This document shows positions 1 to 7,560 of a stretch of 27,500 nucleotides of DNA, in pieces (the first letter of the stretch is position 1; each line of letters begins with the position of its first letter). The translations under genes and the position numbers were made by a program. The DNA comes from Symbiodinium natans (taxonomy: Eukaryota; Sar; Dinophyceae; Suessiales; Symbiodiniaceae): assembly GCA_905221605.1 (NCBI GenBank), contig CAJNDS010001280.1, positions 787,252-814,751 on the forward strand. Direction: 5' to 3'. The notes beneath the pieces were generated by a model. It saw only the letters and a program-made list of their open reading frames with translations, was not told where the DNA came from and searched no databases.

Positions 1-102
1 CCATTAAGCACTGTTAGTATAAGGGGGAACATCCCAGCCTACAGCTCTCCATGCCCATTATACTTCCAATTAAGGACTGTTAGTAAAAGGAGCAACATCC
101 CA
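1..102. repeat. Foldback family A, two partial copies
   Basis: Positions 1-37 are the right half of a foldback element cut by the window edge, and about 54-102 is a second right half. Both carry AAG(C/G)ACTGTTAGTA followed by a short purine run and CAACATCCC or GAACATCCC. Full copies with both arms lie at 13594-13693 and 16604-16701. No coding capacity; a MITE-like or foldback sequence is inferred from the arms. Confidence 0.75.
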
Positions 103-369
103 AGCTGTAGGTCTTTTGGGAGGTTTTGTTCTGGCGGTTTGGGGGTTTTATGTGCCTATAGGATTTGTAGGGTGTTTGTGGTTGAGAGTGGAGGGGTTAT
201 CAGGCTTGCAGGGTTCAGGGTGAATCGACGCCCCTGCGCGAGGGACCTTATGAGGTTTGTTTAGTAGGGATGATTCCCTAGACCCTCCAGACCCGTAAGG
301 TCCCAGCCAGATCAACCTTGGGCCCAGCAAATACAAGACCTTACACTCTACAGGATTTAACATGGTCCC
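103..369. other. Unique spacer, no gene seen
   Basis: Low-copy sequence with scattered degenerate GGGTTT motifs. A 71-codon minus-strand open frame exists, but its composition is unremarkable and it matches nothing I recognise. Confidence 0.5.
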
Positions 370-451
370 TTAGGGTTTAGGGTTTAGGGTTTAGGGTTTA
401 GGGTTTAGGGTTTAGGGTGTAGGATTTAGGGTTTAGGGTTTAGGGTTTAGG
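370..451 (+). repeat. Interstitial telomeric tract (TTTAGGG)
   Basis: About eleven heptamers, one with a GTGTAGGA variant, G-rich on the + strand. The tract is flanked by the 7-mer GGTCCCT at 364-370 and 452-458, a possible short target-site duplication. Confidence 0.95.
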
Positions 452-671
452 GGTCCCTCAATATGGGAGTCCCCTACCTTCTTTAAAGGGTTCTGAAGTA
501 TGGCCCCTTGGTTTTTTATAGCGTATATGAGGGGTATGTAATTGAGGGCCCATATGAAGGGACCCTGTAGCCACCCTAAGATACAGAAGCTGGCTCATAG
601 TCCCGAGATAGCCCATAACCCAAGCCCTAATCCCTGGAAATCCCAATTACCTCAACTCCATTTGGCTACTG
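452..671. other. Unique spacer, no gene seen
   Basis: Low-copy sequence between a telomeric tract and a homopolymer block. Short open frames on both strands are not convincing. Confidence 0.45.
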
Positions 672-755
672 TTTTTTTTTTTTTTTTTTTTTTTGGGGGG
701 GGGGGTTCCCTTTTTTTTTTTTTTTTTTTGGGGGGGGGGGGGGGGGGTGGGGGGG
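672..755. repeat. Tandem poly(T)-poly(G) homopolymer block
   Basis: Two successive T-then-G runs: T at 672-694 (23), G at 695-705, T at 711-729 (19), then G at 730-747 and 749-755. The G runs could form quadruplexes. Exact lengths should be treated with caution because such runs are error-prone in sequencing. Confidence 0.9.
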
Positions 756-839
756 TTTTCCCCAATACTTTTTGGGAGTGACAGCCTACCATTTAGTAGA
801 ATGTAGGGGGTCGCAGGTCAACCCTAAATTAACCCGTCG

Positions 840-902
840 AGTGGAGCCCCTAAACCCTTAAACCCCTAAACCCTCCAAACCCCAAAAAACTTCACCAACC
901 CC
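840..902 (-). repeat. Degenerate telomeric tract (CCCTAAA)
   Basis: C-rich on the + strand, with units such as CCCTAAACCCTTAAACCCC. It forms the left border of the unique segment 905-1078. Confidence 0.8.
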
Positions 903-961
903 CTCTCTCAGGGAGAGTTGCCTAAACCCGAAGCCCTGAACCCCAACAAAAAGTTTACCGC

Positions 962-1066
962 AGCCTCTCCCAGGGAGAACTGGCGCCAGAAGCAGGCGAG
1001 CAAGTCATGCATGGAGATGCCGTCCTTGCAAGGGCCGGGGGCCCCTCCTGCTGCCAGCTTCGGGTG
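962..1066 (-). other. Coding-like fragment bounded by telomeric DNA
   Basis: A unique GC-rich segment lies between a C-rich telomeric tract on the left and a G-rich one on the right. One minus-strand frame is open throughout and contains GPCKDGISMHDLLACFWRQ, a mixed-charge composition typical of real exons. No start, stop or family is recognisable. A 35-codon open frame alone is weak evidence. Confidence 0.3.
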
Positions 1067-1078
1067 CAGAAGTTGAGG

Positions 1079-1310
1079 GGTTAGGGGTTTAGGGTTTAGG
1101 GTTGAGGGTTGAGGGTTTAGGGCGGCTAGGGTTTAGGGCTAGGGTTTAGGTGTTTCGGGATTTAGGCGTTGGGGTTTAGGGCTTTAGGGCTTTAGAGCTT
1201 TAGGGCTTTAGGGCTTTAGGGCTTTAGGGCTTCGGGGCTTTAGGGCTTTAGGGGGTTAGGGGTCTAGGGGTTTTGGGGTTTAGGGGTGTAGGGGTTTAGG
1301 GGTTTAGGGT
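1079..1310 (+). repeat. Degenerate telomeric tract with 8-mer sub-block
   Basis: G-rich on the + strand. About 1165-1250 is a local block of the octamer variant GGGCTTTA repeated roughly ten times, followed by TTTAGGGG-type variants. Runs of one variant imply local spreading and not independent point mutation. Confidence 0.9.
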
Positions 1311-1388
1311 CGAGAGCCAAGTTAAGGTTTTGGGCAGTTGACGGAATGAAATGACATGCAGCAGTGGTGCCAGCTTCTTTCGATTCGG

Positions 1389-1482
1389 GTTTTGGGTTTT
1401 GGGTTTTGGGTTTAGGGTTTAGGGTTTAGGATTTAGGGTTTAGGGTTTAGGGTGTAGGGTGTAGGGTTTAGGGTTTAGGGCT
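1389..1482 (+). repeat. Interstitial telomeric tract
   Basis: Begins with GGGTTTT variants and continues as TTTAGGG with GTGTAGG variants. The unique 80-bp segment on its left (1311-1388) shows no recognisable coding content. Confidence 0.9.
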
Positions 1483-1607
1483 GGGCCCAGGCTTACCCTG
1501 CCACCCCAGCCCCCAATCCCATATTACCCAGAGCAACACGCCTTGAGATTCGGGCAGGCCCTTGTATCGCTATAAGTGCCGCCTTGCGCCAAAAGCAGCG
1601 CTCAATC
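1483..1607. other. Unique segment between telomeric tracts
   Basis: Low-copy sequence, G-rich telomeric tracts on both sides. Open in a + frame, but with no recognisable motif. Confidence 0.4.
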
Positions 1608-1670
1608 TGAGGTTTAGGGTTTAGGGTTTGGGGGTTAGGGTTTAGGGCTTAGGGTTTGGGGTTTAGGGTT
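1608..1670 (+). repeat. Interstitial telomeric tract
   Basis: Mixture of TTTAGGG, GGGGGTT and GCTTAGG variants, G-rich on the + strand. Confidence 0.85.
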
Positions 1671-1857
1671 GAGGGACAACGCATGATAAAGTAAACAGCC
1701 TACAGTAGACGCTAAGCCCTAATGCCCCAAGAAAACCCACATACCCTCAACCTACTACACCCCAAACTGTACTGAGTCTGGGAAGCCCTTTTAATGCCCG
1801 CAAGAAGACACGTATACCCCCAACACCGCGAAGCCCTAAACCCTACCAACAACATAA
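1671..1857. other. Unique spacer with scattered CCCTAAA
   Basis: Low-copy DNA with isolated degenerate C-rich telomeric units. No gene seen. Confidence 0.4.
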
Positions 1858-1966
1858 CCCTAAGGGTCCATGTACCTAAATAGGGAAGACTTGGGTTTCA
1901 AAGTACCTCCTATACAAGGACTTTGGTGCCCAAGTATATGCCAATGAAGTACATGAACCCGTAGGG
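1858..1966. repeat. Foldback family B, copy 1
   Basis: Starts CCCTAAGGGTCCATGTAC and ends GTACATGAACCCGTAGGG, so the two ends are inverted complements. An inner pair (ACTTGGGTTTCAAAGTACC and GGTGCCCAAGT) extends the fold. Copies of nearly equal length lie at 10527-10639 and 12926-13032. MITE-like; no coding capacity. Confidence 0.8.
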
Positions 1967-2321
1967 TATACCCGAAGCCCTAAACCCTGGACCCTTAGGG
2001 TCAGATTGGGTCTTCCTGTTGCCATGTCTCCTTGGCACGTCTCCTTGGAGTGAGCCCAAGAGGTCTTCGCTTCTGCCGCCCGCCTCCTCCTACTCCTGCC
2101 GGGGACGCCCAGTTGTGCATCTTAGTGTCTATAGGCTTGAGGGTTAGCCCCAAAGCCTGAACCCTGAACCCTAAAGTATAGGATGTTCGGGTTTTGCTAT
2201 GCGTTTGCTTTAGGGCATATACGGTTTTGGCCCTGCTTGTCGGTTTTGGGGGTTTGAGAGAATGGAGAGTCGAGAGGGTCTAGTACCCTCAGTGGGGCTC
2301 TTGTTCTTCTATGTTTTGTTC
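1967..2321. other. Unique spacer, no gene seen
   Basis: Low-copy sequence with a solitary family B end (GGACCCTTAGGG near 1987-1998) and a few degenerate telomeric units. No supported open frame. Confidence 0.45.
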
Positions 2322-2360
2322 CCTAAGCCCTAAACCCTAAACCCTAAACCCTAAACCCCA
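2322..2360 (-). repeat. Interstitial telomeric tract
   Basis: Five C-rich heptamers on the + strand. Confidence 0.9.
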
Positions 2361-2447
2361 ATAGGGCCTGGGTCTCCACGCCCAGGGCTGCACATTGGGG
2401 GGGGGGTTGGGGTTGAGTTGCGGTTTTTGCTGGTTTTTTTTGCGTAG

Positions 2448-2500
2448 TAAATCCTAAAACCCCAAAACCCCAAAACCCCTAAACCCCAAACCCCCTTACA
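2448..2500 (-). repeat. Telomeric tract with C4A4 variants
   Basis: Contains three to four consecutive AAAACCCC units, the sequence of spirotrich ciliate telomeres, before returning to CCCTAAACCCC. Here it is best read as a variant of the local CCCTAAA repeat. Confidence 0.8.
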
Positions 2501-2559
2501 GGCTCGAGGCTCCTAGGATTGAAGGGGGTGCGGGTTGCCACTGCAGGGTCGCGAGGGGG

Positions 2560-2630
2560 TTTAAGTTTAGGGTTTAGGTTTTAGGGCGTAAAGGGTTTAG
2601 GGTTGAGGGTTGAGGGTTGAGGGTTTAGGG
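2560..2630 (+). repeat. Interstitial telomeric tract
   Basis: TTTAGGG and GTTGAGG variants, G-rich on the + strand. With the C-rich tract at 2448-2500 it brackets a unique segment of about 60 bp. Confidence 0.85.
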
Positions 2631-2632
2631 CA

Positions 2633-2715
2633 GTGTTCACACTTTTTTCCGATGCTTGGGCCACCTGGCTGCTTCAACGCATCAGCGCAAGCACAGCAAT
2701 CCCCAAAGCGAAAGT
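2633..2715 (+). other. Coding-like fragment
   Basis: A unique segment between a G-rich tract and a C-rich tract, open in one + frame and reading VFTLFSDAWATWLLQRISAS. It has no start or stop of its own and runs into telomeric repeats on its right. Exon-like composition; family unknown. Confidence 0.3.
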
Positions 2716-3080
2716 CCTAAAACCCTGCGCCCTAGTCCCTAAGCCCTGAGCCCTACAAGCTATAGGCCCCAAAACTACAAGCTATAGGCCCCACAAAAAC
2801 CCTGGCACTAAACCCTAAACCGTGTAAGTGATAGGCCCAAAACCCTAGCCCTAAACCCCAAACCCTCCAAGCCATCAGCCCAAGCCGTGGAATCCTTCAG
2901 CCCAAACCATCAACTTATAAGTTATCGGCCCTAAACCCTAGCCCTAAACCCTAAACCTTAAACCCTACAAGCCCGAATCCCTAAAATTTCGAAGCATTGA
3001 GCCCAATAAGCCCGAAACCCTAAACCCTAGCCCTAGACCCTAAACCCTAGCCCTAAACCCTAAACCCTAAACCCTACAGG
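2716..3080 (-). repeat. Long degenerate C-rich telomeric region
   Basis: Degenerate CCCTAAA and GCCCTAA units alternate with short related pieces such as CAAGCTATAGGCCC and AAGTGATAGGCCC (four to five times), giving a compound repeat. No gene. Confidence 0.85.
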
Positions 3081-3184
3081 CGGCAACCCTTGGAATCCTT
3101 AAAGCCTAGCCATCAACGAAGCCTCGGGAGGTTGCTGCACCGCCGTGCCGGTTCCAACCCTGGCAGTGCTTTTGAAGAGGGACT

Positions 3185-3410
3185 TTAGAGTTTGGGGGTT
3201 TGGGGTTTAGGGCTAGGGTTTAGGGTTAAGGGTTAAGGGTTTGGGGTTCAGGGGTTAGGGTTTAGAGTTTGGGGTTTAGGGCTAGGGTTTAGGCTTAAGG
3301 GTTTGGGGTTTAGGGTTTAGGGTTCAGGGTTTAGGGGTTGGGGCTTAGGGTTCAGGGTTTAGGGGATTCAGGGTTGCAGGTTTAGGGTTTAAGTTCTTGG
3401 GTTTGGGGCT
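3185..3410 (+). repeat. Degenerate G-rich telomeric region
   Basis: TTTAGGG, TTCAGGG, GTTAAGG and TTTGGGG variants. A sub-unit of about 75 bp (GGGGTTTAGGGCTAGGGTTT and following bases) appears at about 3198 and again near 3270, suggesting local duplication. Confidence 0.85.
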
Positions 3411-3541
3411 TGGGGGTTTCGCGGGTAGGGTTCGGGGTCTCGGGCCTAGGGTTTCGGGCGTGAGCCGCAGCTATGAAACCCTGAGCTGTGAACGCTCCGC
3501 CCTTTCCCCGCGTCCCCAACGTTGGAGTGTCTGCCCTGTCA
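3411..3541. other. Unique spacer, no gene seen
   Basis: G-rich telomere-derived DNA grading into low-copy sequence. A minus-strand open frame of about 115 codons spans to 3732, but it crosses a foldback element and telomeric repeats, so it is not accepted as a gene. Confidence 0.4.
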
Positions 3542-3667
3542 CATATGAAGTAGGGTTTATATGACTGTTTTTGGTGAGTGTATGTAAGGTTCCTTTTGAA
3601 TATTGGTGAGTGTATATGTTTGGTGTCCTTTTGGGGATACAAGAAATATAAACCTTGTTTCAATATG
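3542..3667. repeat. Foldback family C, copy 1
   Basis: Ends are inverted complements: CATATGAAGTAGGGTTTATA on the left and the matching ATATAAACC...TTTCAATATG on the right. The interior has a direct repeat of TTGGTGAGTGTAT. A second copy lies at 10064-10188 with the same internal layout and nearly equal length (126 and 125 bp). Confidence 0.85.
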
Positions 3668-3921
3668 ACCCTCAAGCCCTCAATGGCTGGTTTGTAGGGT
3701 TGACGCAAGGCCTGAATTCTACGCTTGAACAAGGCGCATGTTAGGGTACTTTGTTGGGTCTTATTTGGGTTGGGGGGGTATTTATAAGCTGGGGGAACCC
3801 CTTCACAAGAAGCCCAGATTCTCCACTATATGCCGCGTAATGCAAGATTACTAAATCATATTCGGATCGGTAGCACCTCTTTTTCTCTACCAATACTCCC
3901 ATGACTGAGGGCCAACACAAA
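3668..3921. other. Unique spacer, no gene seen
   Basis: Low-copy DNA between a foldback element and a C-rich telomeric tract. No supported feature. Confidence 0.4.
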
Positions 3922-4095
3922 GTCCTAAACCGAAACCCCAAACCCAAAAGCCCAAAACCCTGAACCGCAACCCCCCACGCCCCAAACCCTAAACTCTTAA
4001 CCCTAAACCCTTACTCCTGAGGAGATCTCCTCTACTGTCTATTACATCCCCGCCCCCTGAAACCCTCAACCCTAAGCCCTAAGCCCTAAACCAGG
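3922..4095 (-). repeat. Degenerate telomeric tracts
   Basis: Two C-rich blocks (3922-4017 and 4056-4095) separated by about 40 bp of unique DNA. Confidence 0.85.
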
Positions 4096-4137
4096 CCTTA
4101 TTCAGGACCTTTGCGCGTCCTGCGTAGCCATCGGGGT

Positions 4138-4172
4138 TTCGGGTTTAGGGTTTAGGGTTTATAGTTTAAGGT
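4138..4172 (+). repeat. Short telomeric tract
   Basis: Four G-rich heptamers. With the C-rich block ending at 4095 it brackets a unique segment of about 40 bp. Confidence 0.85.
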
Positions 4173-4374
4173 ATCTTCCTTAGTTGCGGGGTTTTAGGCT
4201 CTCTGGGTTGGACTTAGTCCAGAGCTTCTCCCTACTGCCCCGCCCCCCCCCCCCCCTATATAATCCCTTAAATGGTCCTCATAGTGGATACCTGTACGTA
4301 GGGTTAGTAAGTTGGGTTAGGGGGGGTTATATAATGGGGTTTCTAGGGGATTACGAAGAAGACTTACAAGGCGA
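4173..4374. other. Spacer upstream of reverse-transcriptase remnant
   Basis: Contains a C run at 4243-4256 and CTATATAATCCC near 4255, facing GTTATATAATGGGG near 4326. These look like weak inverted ends but pair imperfectly, so a foldback element is not called. Confidence 0.35.
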
Positions 4375-4617
4375 AAGAGCTTCCAAGCAGTGGAGGCGGC
4401 AGAGCGCTTGTGGTCCGCGTACGAGACTGACGTCGGAACGGCCTTTCTTCTGGCCCCTCTCGGGTTGGGTGCCAGAAACCGTCGGTATTTGTTTAAGAAC
4501 CGCCACGTACAGTTGCTCCGAGATCATGGCTTGATCGACCCGACTGAGGTCTGGCTCGTCCATCGGGCGATCTACGGCTTGCCTGAAAGTCCCCGTTGGT
4601 GGGCGGAGTTCCGTGAC
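4375..4617 (+). pseudogene. Ty1/copia reverse transcriptase fragment
   Basis: One uninterrupted + frame reads ETDVGTAFLLAPL (about 4420-4458), then HGLIDPTEVWLVHRAIYGLP and ESPRWWAEFRD, ending at 4617. This matches the order of the copia-type reverse transcriptase: motif A with its catalytic Asp (D in DVGTAFL), then the VW-x-(L/V)-x-(R/K)A(I/L)YGL-x-(E/Q)SPR-x-W block. The YxDD motif B/C part, RNase H, integrase, protease and gag are all absent. The element stops where GACCCTAA merges into CCCTAAA repeats, a junction sharing five or six bases of microhomology. No internal stop or frameshift is visible in about 80 codons, so the fragment is either young or was captured as a piece. From memory the wording is closest to dinoflagellate copia elements. 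It cannot be functional. Confidence 0.85.
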
Positions 4618-4671
4618 CCTAATCCCTAAACCCTAAACCCTAAACCTTAAACCCTAAACCCTAAACCCTGC
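4618..4671 (-). repeat. Telomeric tract truncating the copia fragment
   Basis: Seven to eight C-rich heptamers begin directly after the reverse-transcriptase reading frame, which gains three codons from the repeat before a TAA stop at 4627-4629. Confidence 0.95.
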
Positions 4672-4675
4672 AAAG

Positions 4676-4747
4676 GCATCGGGTCTTGAGTCTTCTGGCC
4701 TGCCGGAGCATTTTGTGCTTTGGAGTCTAACCAACACAAACGCCGTG
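4676..4747 (+). other. Coding-like fragment bounded by telomeric DNA
   Basis: Unique 72-bp segment, C-rich tract on its left and G-rich tract on its right. One frame reads LESSGLPEHFVLWSLTNTNA with no stop. Family unknown; weak evidence taken alone. Confidence 0.3.
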
Positions 4748-4806
4748 TTTAGGGTTTAGGGTTTAGGCTTTAGGCTTTAGGGTTTAGGGTTTAGGGTTTA
4801 GGGTTC
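4748..4806 (+). repeat. Interstitial telomeric tract
   Basis: Eight G-rich heptamers including two GCTTTAG variants. Confidence 0.95.
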
Positions 4807-5150
4807 TCAAATCTCTGCGGACGGCCCTGTTACGAAGCAGCCGGGGCAAGCAAGATGCAAGCTTCCCTTTAAACCCTAAACCCGAATCCCAAATCCTAAG
4901 CTACTATTGTCTTAAGAACCCCCAAAGGCCCTAAAGACTAAACATCCTTATAATAAGAATATTGCCCTAAAACGATACATGTATACACATATATATATAT
5001 GTTTATTTGTTTCCTTGTTTGTATTCTTTTTGGGTTCGGGGAAGCAAATAGTGGTAGGCCGCATTGCTGTTTGATGCTACGTTTTTTTTTGGCGTCAGCC
5101 CCTTAAGTATCCCATTACGGTGGTAGCTGTGCTGTTGGGGTTTAAGGCTT
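4807..5150. other. Low-copy DNA with short telomeric remnants and (AT)n
   Basis: Contains a C-rich remnant at 4868-4900 and an (AT)n run at 4985-5000. No gene seen. Confidence 0.5.
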
Positions 5151-5209
5151 CGGGTTCAGGGTTTGAACATGTTCGAACCCTCAAACCCTAAACCCCACGC
5201 CCTAAACCG
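5138..5209. repeat. Head-to-head telomeric junction
   Basis: A degenerate G-rich stretch (GGGTTCAGGGTTTGAACATG) turns into its own complement (TTCGAACCCTCAAACCC) around the near-palindrome GTTTGAACATGTTCGAAC. This is the geometry of a telomere-telomere fusion or an inverted repeat. Confidence 0.6.
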
Positions 5210-5212
5210 AAA

Positions 5213-5314
5213 CGAGCGTTTGAGGTTTTGCAGCTCGATGACAAGCCAGTTGAGGATCAGGAAGGTCTTATGCTTGCGGAATCAGGTACTCAGAAACCAT
5301 GCAATACCAAGTAG
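5213..5314 (+). other. Coding-like fragment bounded by telomeric DNA
   Basis: Unique 100-bp segment between a C-rich tract and a G-rich tract. One frame has 33 sense codons including RAFEVLQLDDKPVEDQEGLM, acidic and exon-like, and ends at a TAG formed by the telomeric repeat itself. Family unknown. Confidence 0.4.
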
Positions 5315-5336
5315 GGTTTAGGATTTGGGGTTTAGG

Positions 5337-5429
5337 GTGTACTGGTGCCACTTCTGGGACCCTCTTGGAAAGGTCTTTGATGCATCATTGGGCGAGGACG
5401 TGCGCTATGAGGCAGTGGTCTGTCTTTGA
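5337..5429 (+). other. Coding-like fragment
   Basis: Follows directly after a short G-rich telomeric stretch. One frame reads FWDPLGKVFDASLGEDVRYE and stops at 5427-5429. A second frame is also open, so the coding claim is weak. Confidence 0.25.
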
Positions 5430-6179
5430 AGCACGACAGCCCGCTTTGAGGTCCATGGATAGTTATATGTAGCATGCAGGGTTAACAGTACCCTTAAATA
5501 AGGCCTTTTATAGGGAAGTGACCATTTCCAGCCTGCTGCTAATCCCCAGTTATAGCTACCCATCGGGTTGGGGGATCAGGGTTTATAGGCCCTAAACCCT
5601 AAACCCTAAAGCCTAAACCCGAAACCCGAGTTTGGCAGTTTGGCGTTCAGGGCTTGGGGCTTGGGCTTGGGGTTTAGGGCTCGACCTTGTTCAGGATGTT
5701 TCTTGTTGCTACGGGCTTGGGGTTTATGGTTCTGGGTTCTTTGAGGCCCTGGAGCTTCTATACTGTTCTACCCTAAGCACCAACTACAAACCCGAAGCAT
5801 TCAATCCCTGAACGCAGAATGGATCTTAAGCCGCAAGCCCTTAGCCGTACCTAAACTTTTCCACAACCCTATAACCCCAAAGCCCGAACACCCTAGAACC
5901 CTGATCCCTAAAGAGTCTCTGCAGTCTTCATTCCACAAGCTCTAAACCCTCTGACGCCCAAAGGCCCGACAGCCCAAAACCCGAAAAGCCTAAAGCCTGA
6001 ATCCTGGACGCTTCCCAGAAGCCCCCCCCTCCCCCCAAAAACAAAAAGAAAAAACAACATAAATAAATGAATAAATAAGAACGAACAACCTTACACTAAA
6101 CCCGAAGCCCTTACAATTCCTAGAGCCTGGAAGCCTGAACAGAAGCCCCCAACAACCTCCAAATCTTGATTTCCTAAGT
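5430..6179. other. Degenerate telomeric remnants and AT-rich spacer
   Basis: Contains C-rich units at 5587-5630, G-rich units at 5640-5690, many isolated CCCTAAA-like or CCCGAAG-like units (5760-6010) and an A-rich stretch with AAATAAATGAATAAATAA near 6058-6077. No gene seen. Confidence 0.55.
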
Positions 6180-6262
6180 TCCCAACCCCTAAATCCCTAA
6201 ATCCCCCTAAACCCAAAACCCTAAACCCGAAACCCTAAACCCCTAGACCCTACACACCCTAA
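6180..6262 (-). repeat. Degenerate telomeric tract
   Basis: C-rich heptamers with CCCTAAAT and CCCGAAA variants, ending at a foldback element. Confidence 0.85.
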
Positions 6263-6266
6263 AGTT

Positions 6267-6366
6267 GGGATGTTCCCCCTGATACTTGCAGTCCTTATTG
6301 AGAGGAAACATCATAGGGGGTACTGGAATCCCGCTTAAGGACTGTTTGTATCAATGGGAAACTCCC
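6267..6366. repeat. Foldback family A, copy
   Basis: Begins GGGATGTTCCCCCTGATA and ends in a degenerate complement (ACTGTTTGTATCAATGGGAA, then ACTCCC). Length is 100 bp, equal to the best copy. Both flanks are C-rich telomeric DNA, so it appears to sit inside a telomeric tract. Confidence 0.8.
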
Positions 6367-6512
6367 TAAACCCTAAACACCCTTGAATTCCTGAAATCCC
6401 TTGAAGCCTTAAACCCTAAACCCTAAAACCCCTATAAAGCCCTAAACCCTAAACCCTCCACCCTAGCCCTAGGCCCCAAACCCTAGGCCTAAACCCTAAA
6501 ACCCTGGAGCCC
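6367..6512 (-). repeat. Degenerate telomeric tract
   Basis: C-rich units continuing on the far side of the foldback element, which supports insertion of that element into a pre-existing tract. Confidence 0.85.
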
Positions 6513-6515
6513 TAG

Positions 6516-6578
6516 ATGAGCTCCAAAAACCTTCGCGAGGTGCAGAAACCGGAGCAGCTCCGGACGGTCCAGCCCTCA
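6516..6578 (+). other. Coding-like fragment bounded by telomeric DNA
   Basis: About 60 bp of unique DNA, C-rich tract on its left and G-rich on its right. It reads MSSKNLREVQKPEQLRTVQP from an ATG, then enters TTTCGGG repeats. Too short to assign. Confidence 0.3.
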
Positions 6579-6775
6579 GGGTTTCGGGTTTCGGGTTTCG
6601 GGTTTAGGGTTCAGGGTTCGGGGCTCGGGGCTCGTGGGGCTTGGGCTTATGATCTAGGGTGTAGGGTTGAGTGTAGGTTGGAGGGAAAGTGCTCAGTGTT
6701 GGGGCTTGGGCTTTGGGGTTTCTTTCTTTGTGTGTTGGTTTGCCGGGGCGGCTTTTGGGGTTTAGGGTTTAGGGC
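6577..6775 (+). repeat. Degenerate G-rich telomeric region
   Basis: Starts with GGGTTTC variants (three in a row), then degenerate TTTAGGG and GGGCTTG units, interrupted by unique DNA. Confidence 0.7.
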
Positions 6776-7064
6776 TTCCGGTTGGGCGTTATTCGGGCTA
6801 TTCGGTGTTCAGAGTTTTGGAGGCCGAACCTCGTGAAGCCATGTCGCGTCCTTGTGTCAACACAAGTTGATGTTTTTAAGGTCTGGACACGCTAGTTAGC
6901 TTTCTGATGTTGTTTTTTGATTTCCGGATTTGGTTTCTGTCATGGTGATAGCTGCTAGCCGTGAAAACCATGAGTAAGAAAGCAAGCACTCCTACCCGAA
7001 CCGGCCACACCAGCTACTCACTCTGTTTCTGAAAAGGCATCGCAACTCCGGAATTATCCGGTGT
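6776..7064. other. Unique spacer, no gene seen
   Basis: Low-copy sequence with short open frames only. Confidence 0.4.
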
Positions 7065-7083
7065 GCCCAATACCCCTTAATTA

Positions 7084-7187
7084 CGGTTTAGTGTGTAGGG
7101 TTTAGGGTTTAGGGTTTAGGGTTTAGGGTTTAGGGTTTAGGGTTTAGGGTTTAGGGTTTAGGGTTTAGGGTTTAGGGTTTAGGGTTT
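7084..7187 (+). repeat. Telomeric tract flanked by a 19-bp direct repeat
   Basis: About fourteen near-perfect heptamers. GCCCAATACCCCTTAATTA at 7065-7083 immediately precedes the tract and GCCCAATACCCCTTGATTA recurs at 7195-7213 just after it. One mismatch in 19 makes this look like a target-site duplication around an inserted telomeric tract. Confidence 0.9.
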
Positions 7188-7294
7188 CCCAAGAGCCCAA
7201 TACCCCTTGATTAGGGAATATGCCGTAATGTATATAGGGATCCTCACTATGATATAAAGTACGTTCCTTAATCAAGAAGTATTGGTCTCTTGGG
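7188..7294. repeat. Foldback family D
   Basis: CCCAAGAGCCCAATACCCCT at the left faces its complement at the right (ATTGGTCTCTTGGG), with the pairing continuing inward through TTGATTAGGGAA and TTCCTTAATCAAGAAG. The right copy of the 19-bp direct repeat lies in its left arm. Confidence 0.8.
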
Positions 7295-7360
7295 GTTTTC
7301 TAAACCCTACTTGTTGTCCCGAGACCCTAAGCCCTTAACTTAACTCTAAACCCAAAAACC

Positions 7361-7455
7361 GAGGTCTACTGCCACATCGACTTGCTGGCGGCAAGAGAGC
7401 TGCCAGCCATGGATGAGGAGCAGCGCGCCGGTAGTTTCTGGCTTGGGGTGGAAGG
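7361..7455 (+). other. Coding-like fragment bounded by telomeric DNA
   Basis: Unique segment between degenerate C-rich units and a G-rich tract. One frame reads EVYCHIDLLAARELPAMDEE and continues open into the telomeric repeat. Exon-like; family unknown. Confidence 0.4.
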
Positions 7456-7560
7456 TTTAGGGTTTAGGGTTTAGGGTTTAGGGTTTAGGGTTTAGGGTTT
7501 AGGGTTTAGGGTTTAGGGTTTAGGGTTTAGGGTTTAGGGTTTAGGGTTTAGGGTTAGGGT
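7455..7560 (+). repeat. Interstitial telomeric tract
   Basis: About fifteen perfect TTTAGGG units, ending with a TTAGGG hexamer. Confidence 0.97.

Noticed and set aside
3382-3732. 116-codon minus-strand open frame
   Set aside because: It is composed of telomeric repeat translation and foldback C sequence.
4240-4340. Possible further foldback element with CTATATAATCCC and GTTATATAATGGGG ends
   Set aside because: The ends pair only partly and no second copy was found.
4184-4563. Alternative open frames on both strands over the copia fragment
   Set aside because: They are shadows of the reverse-transcriptase frame, which alone shows conserved motifs.
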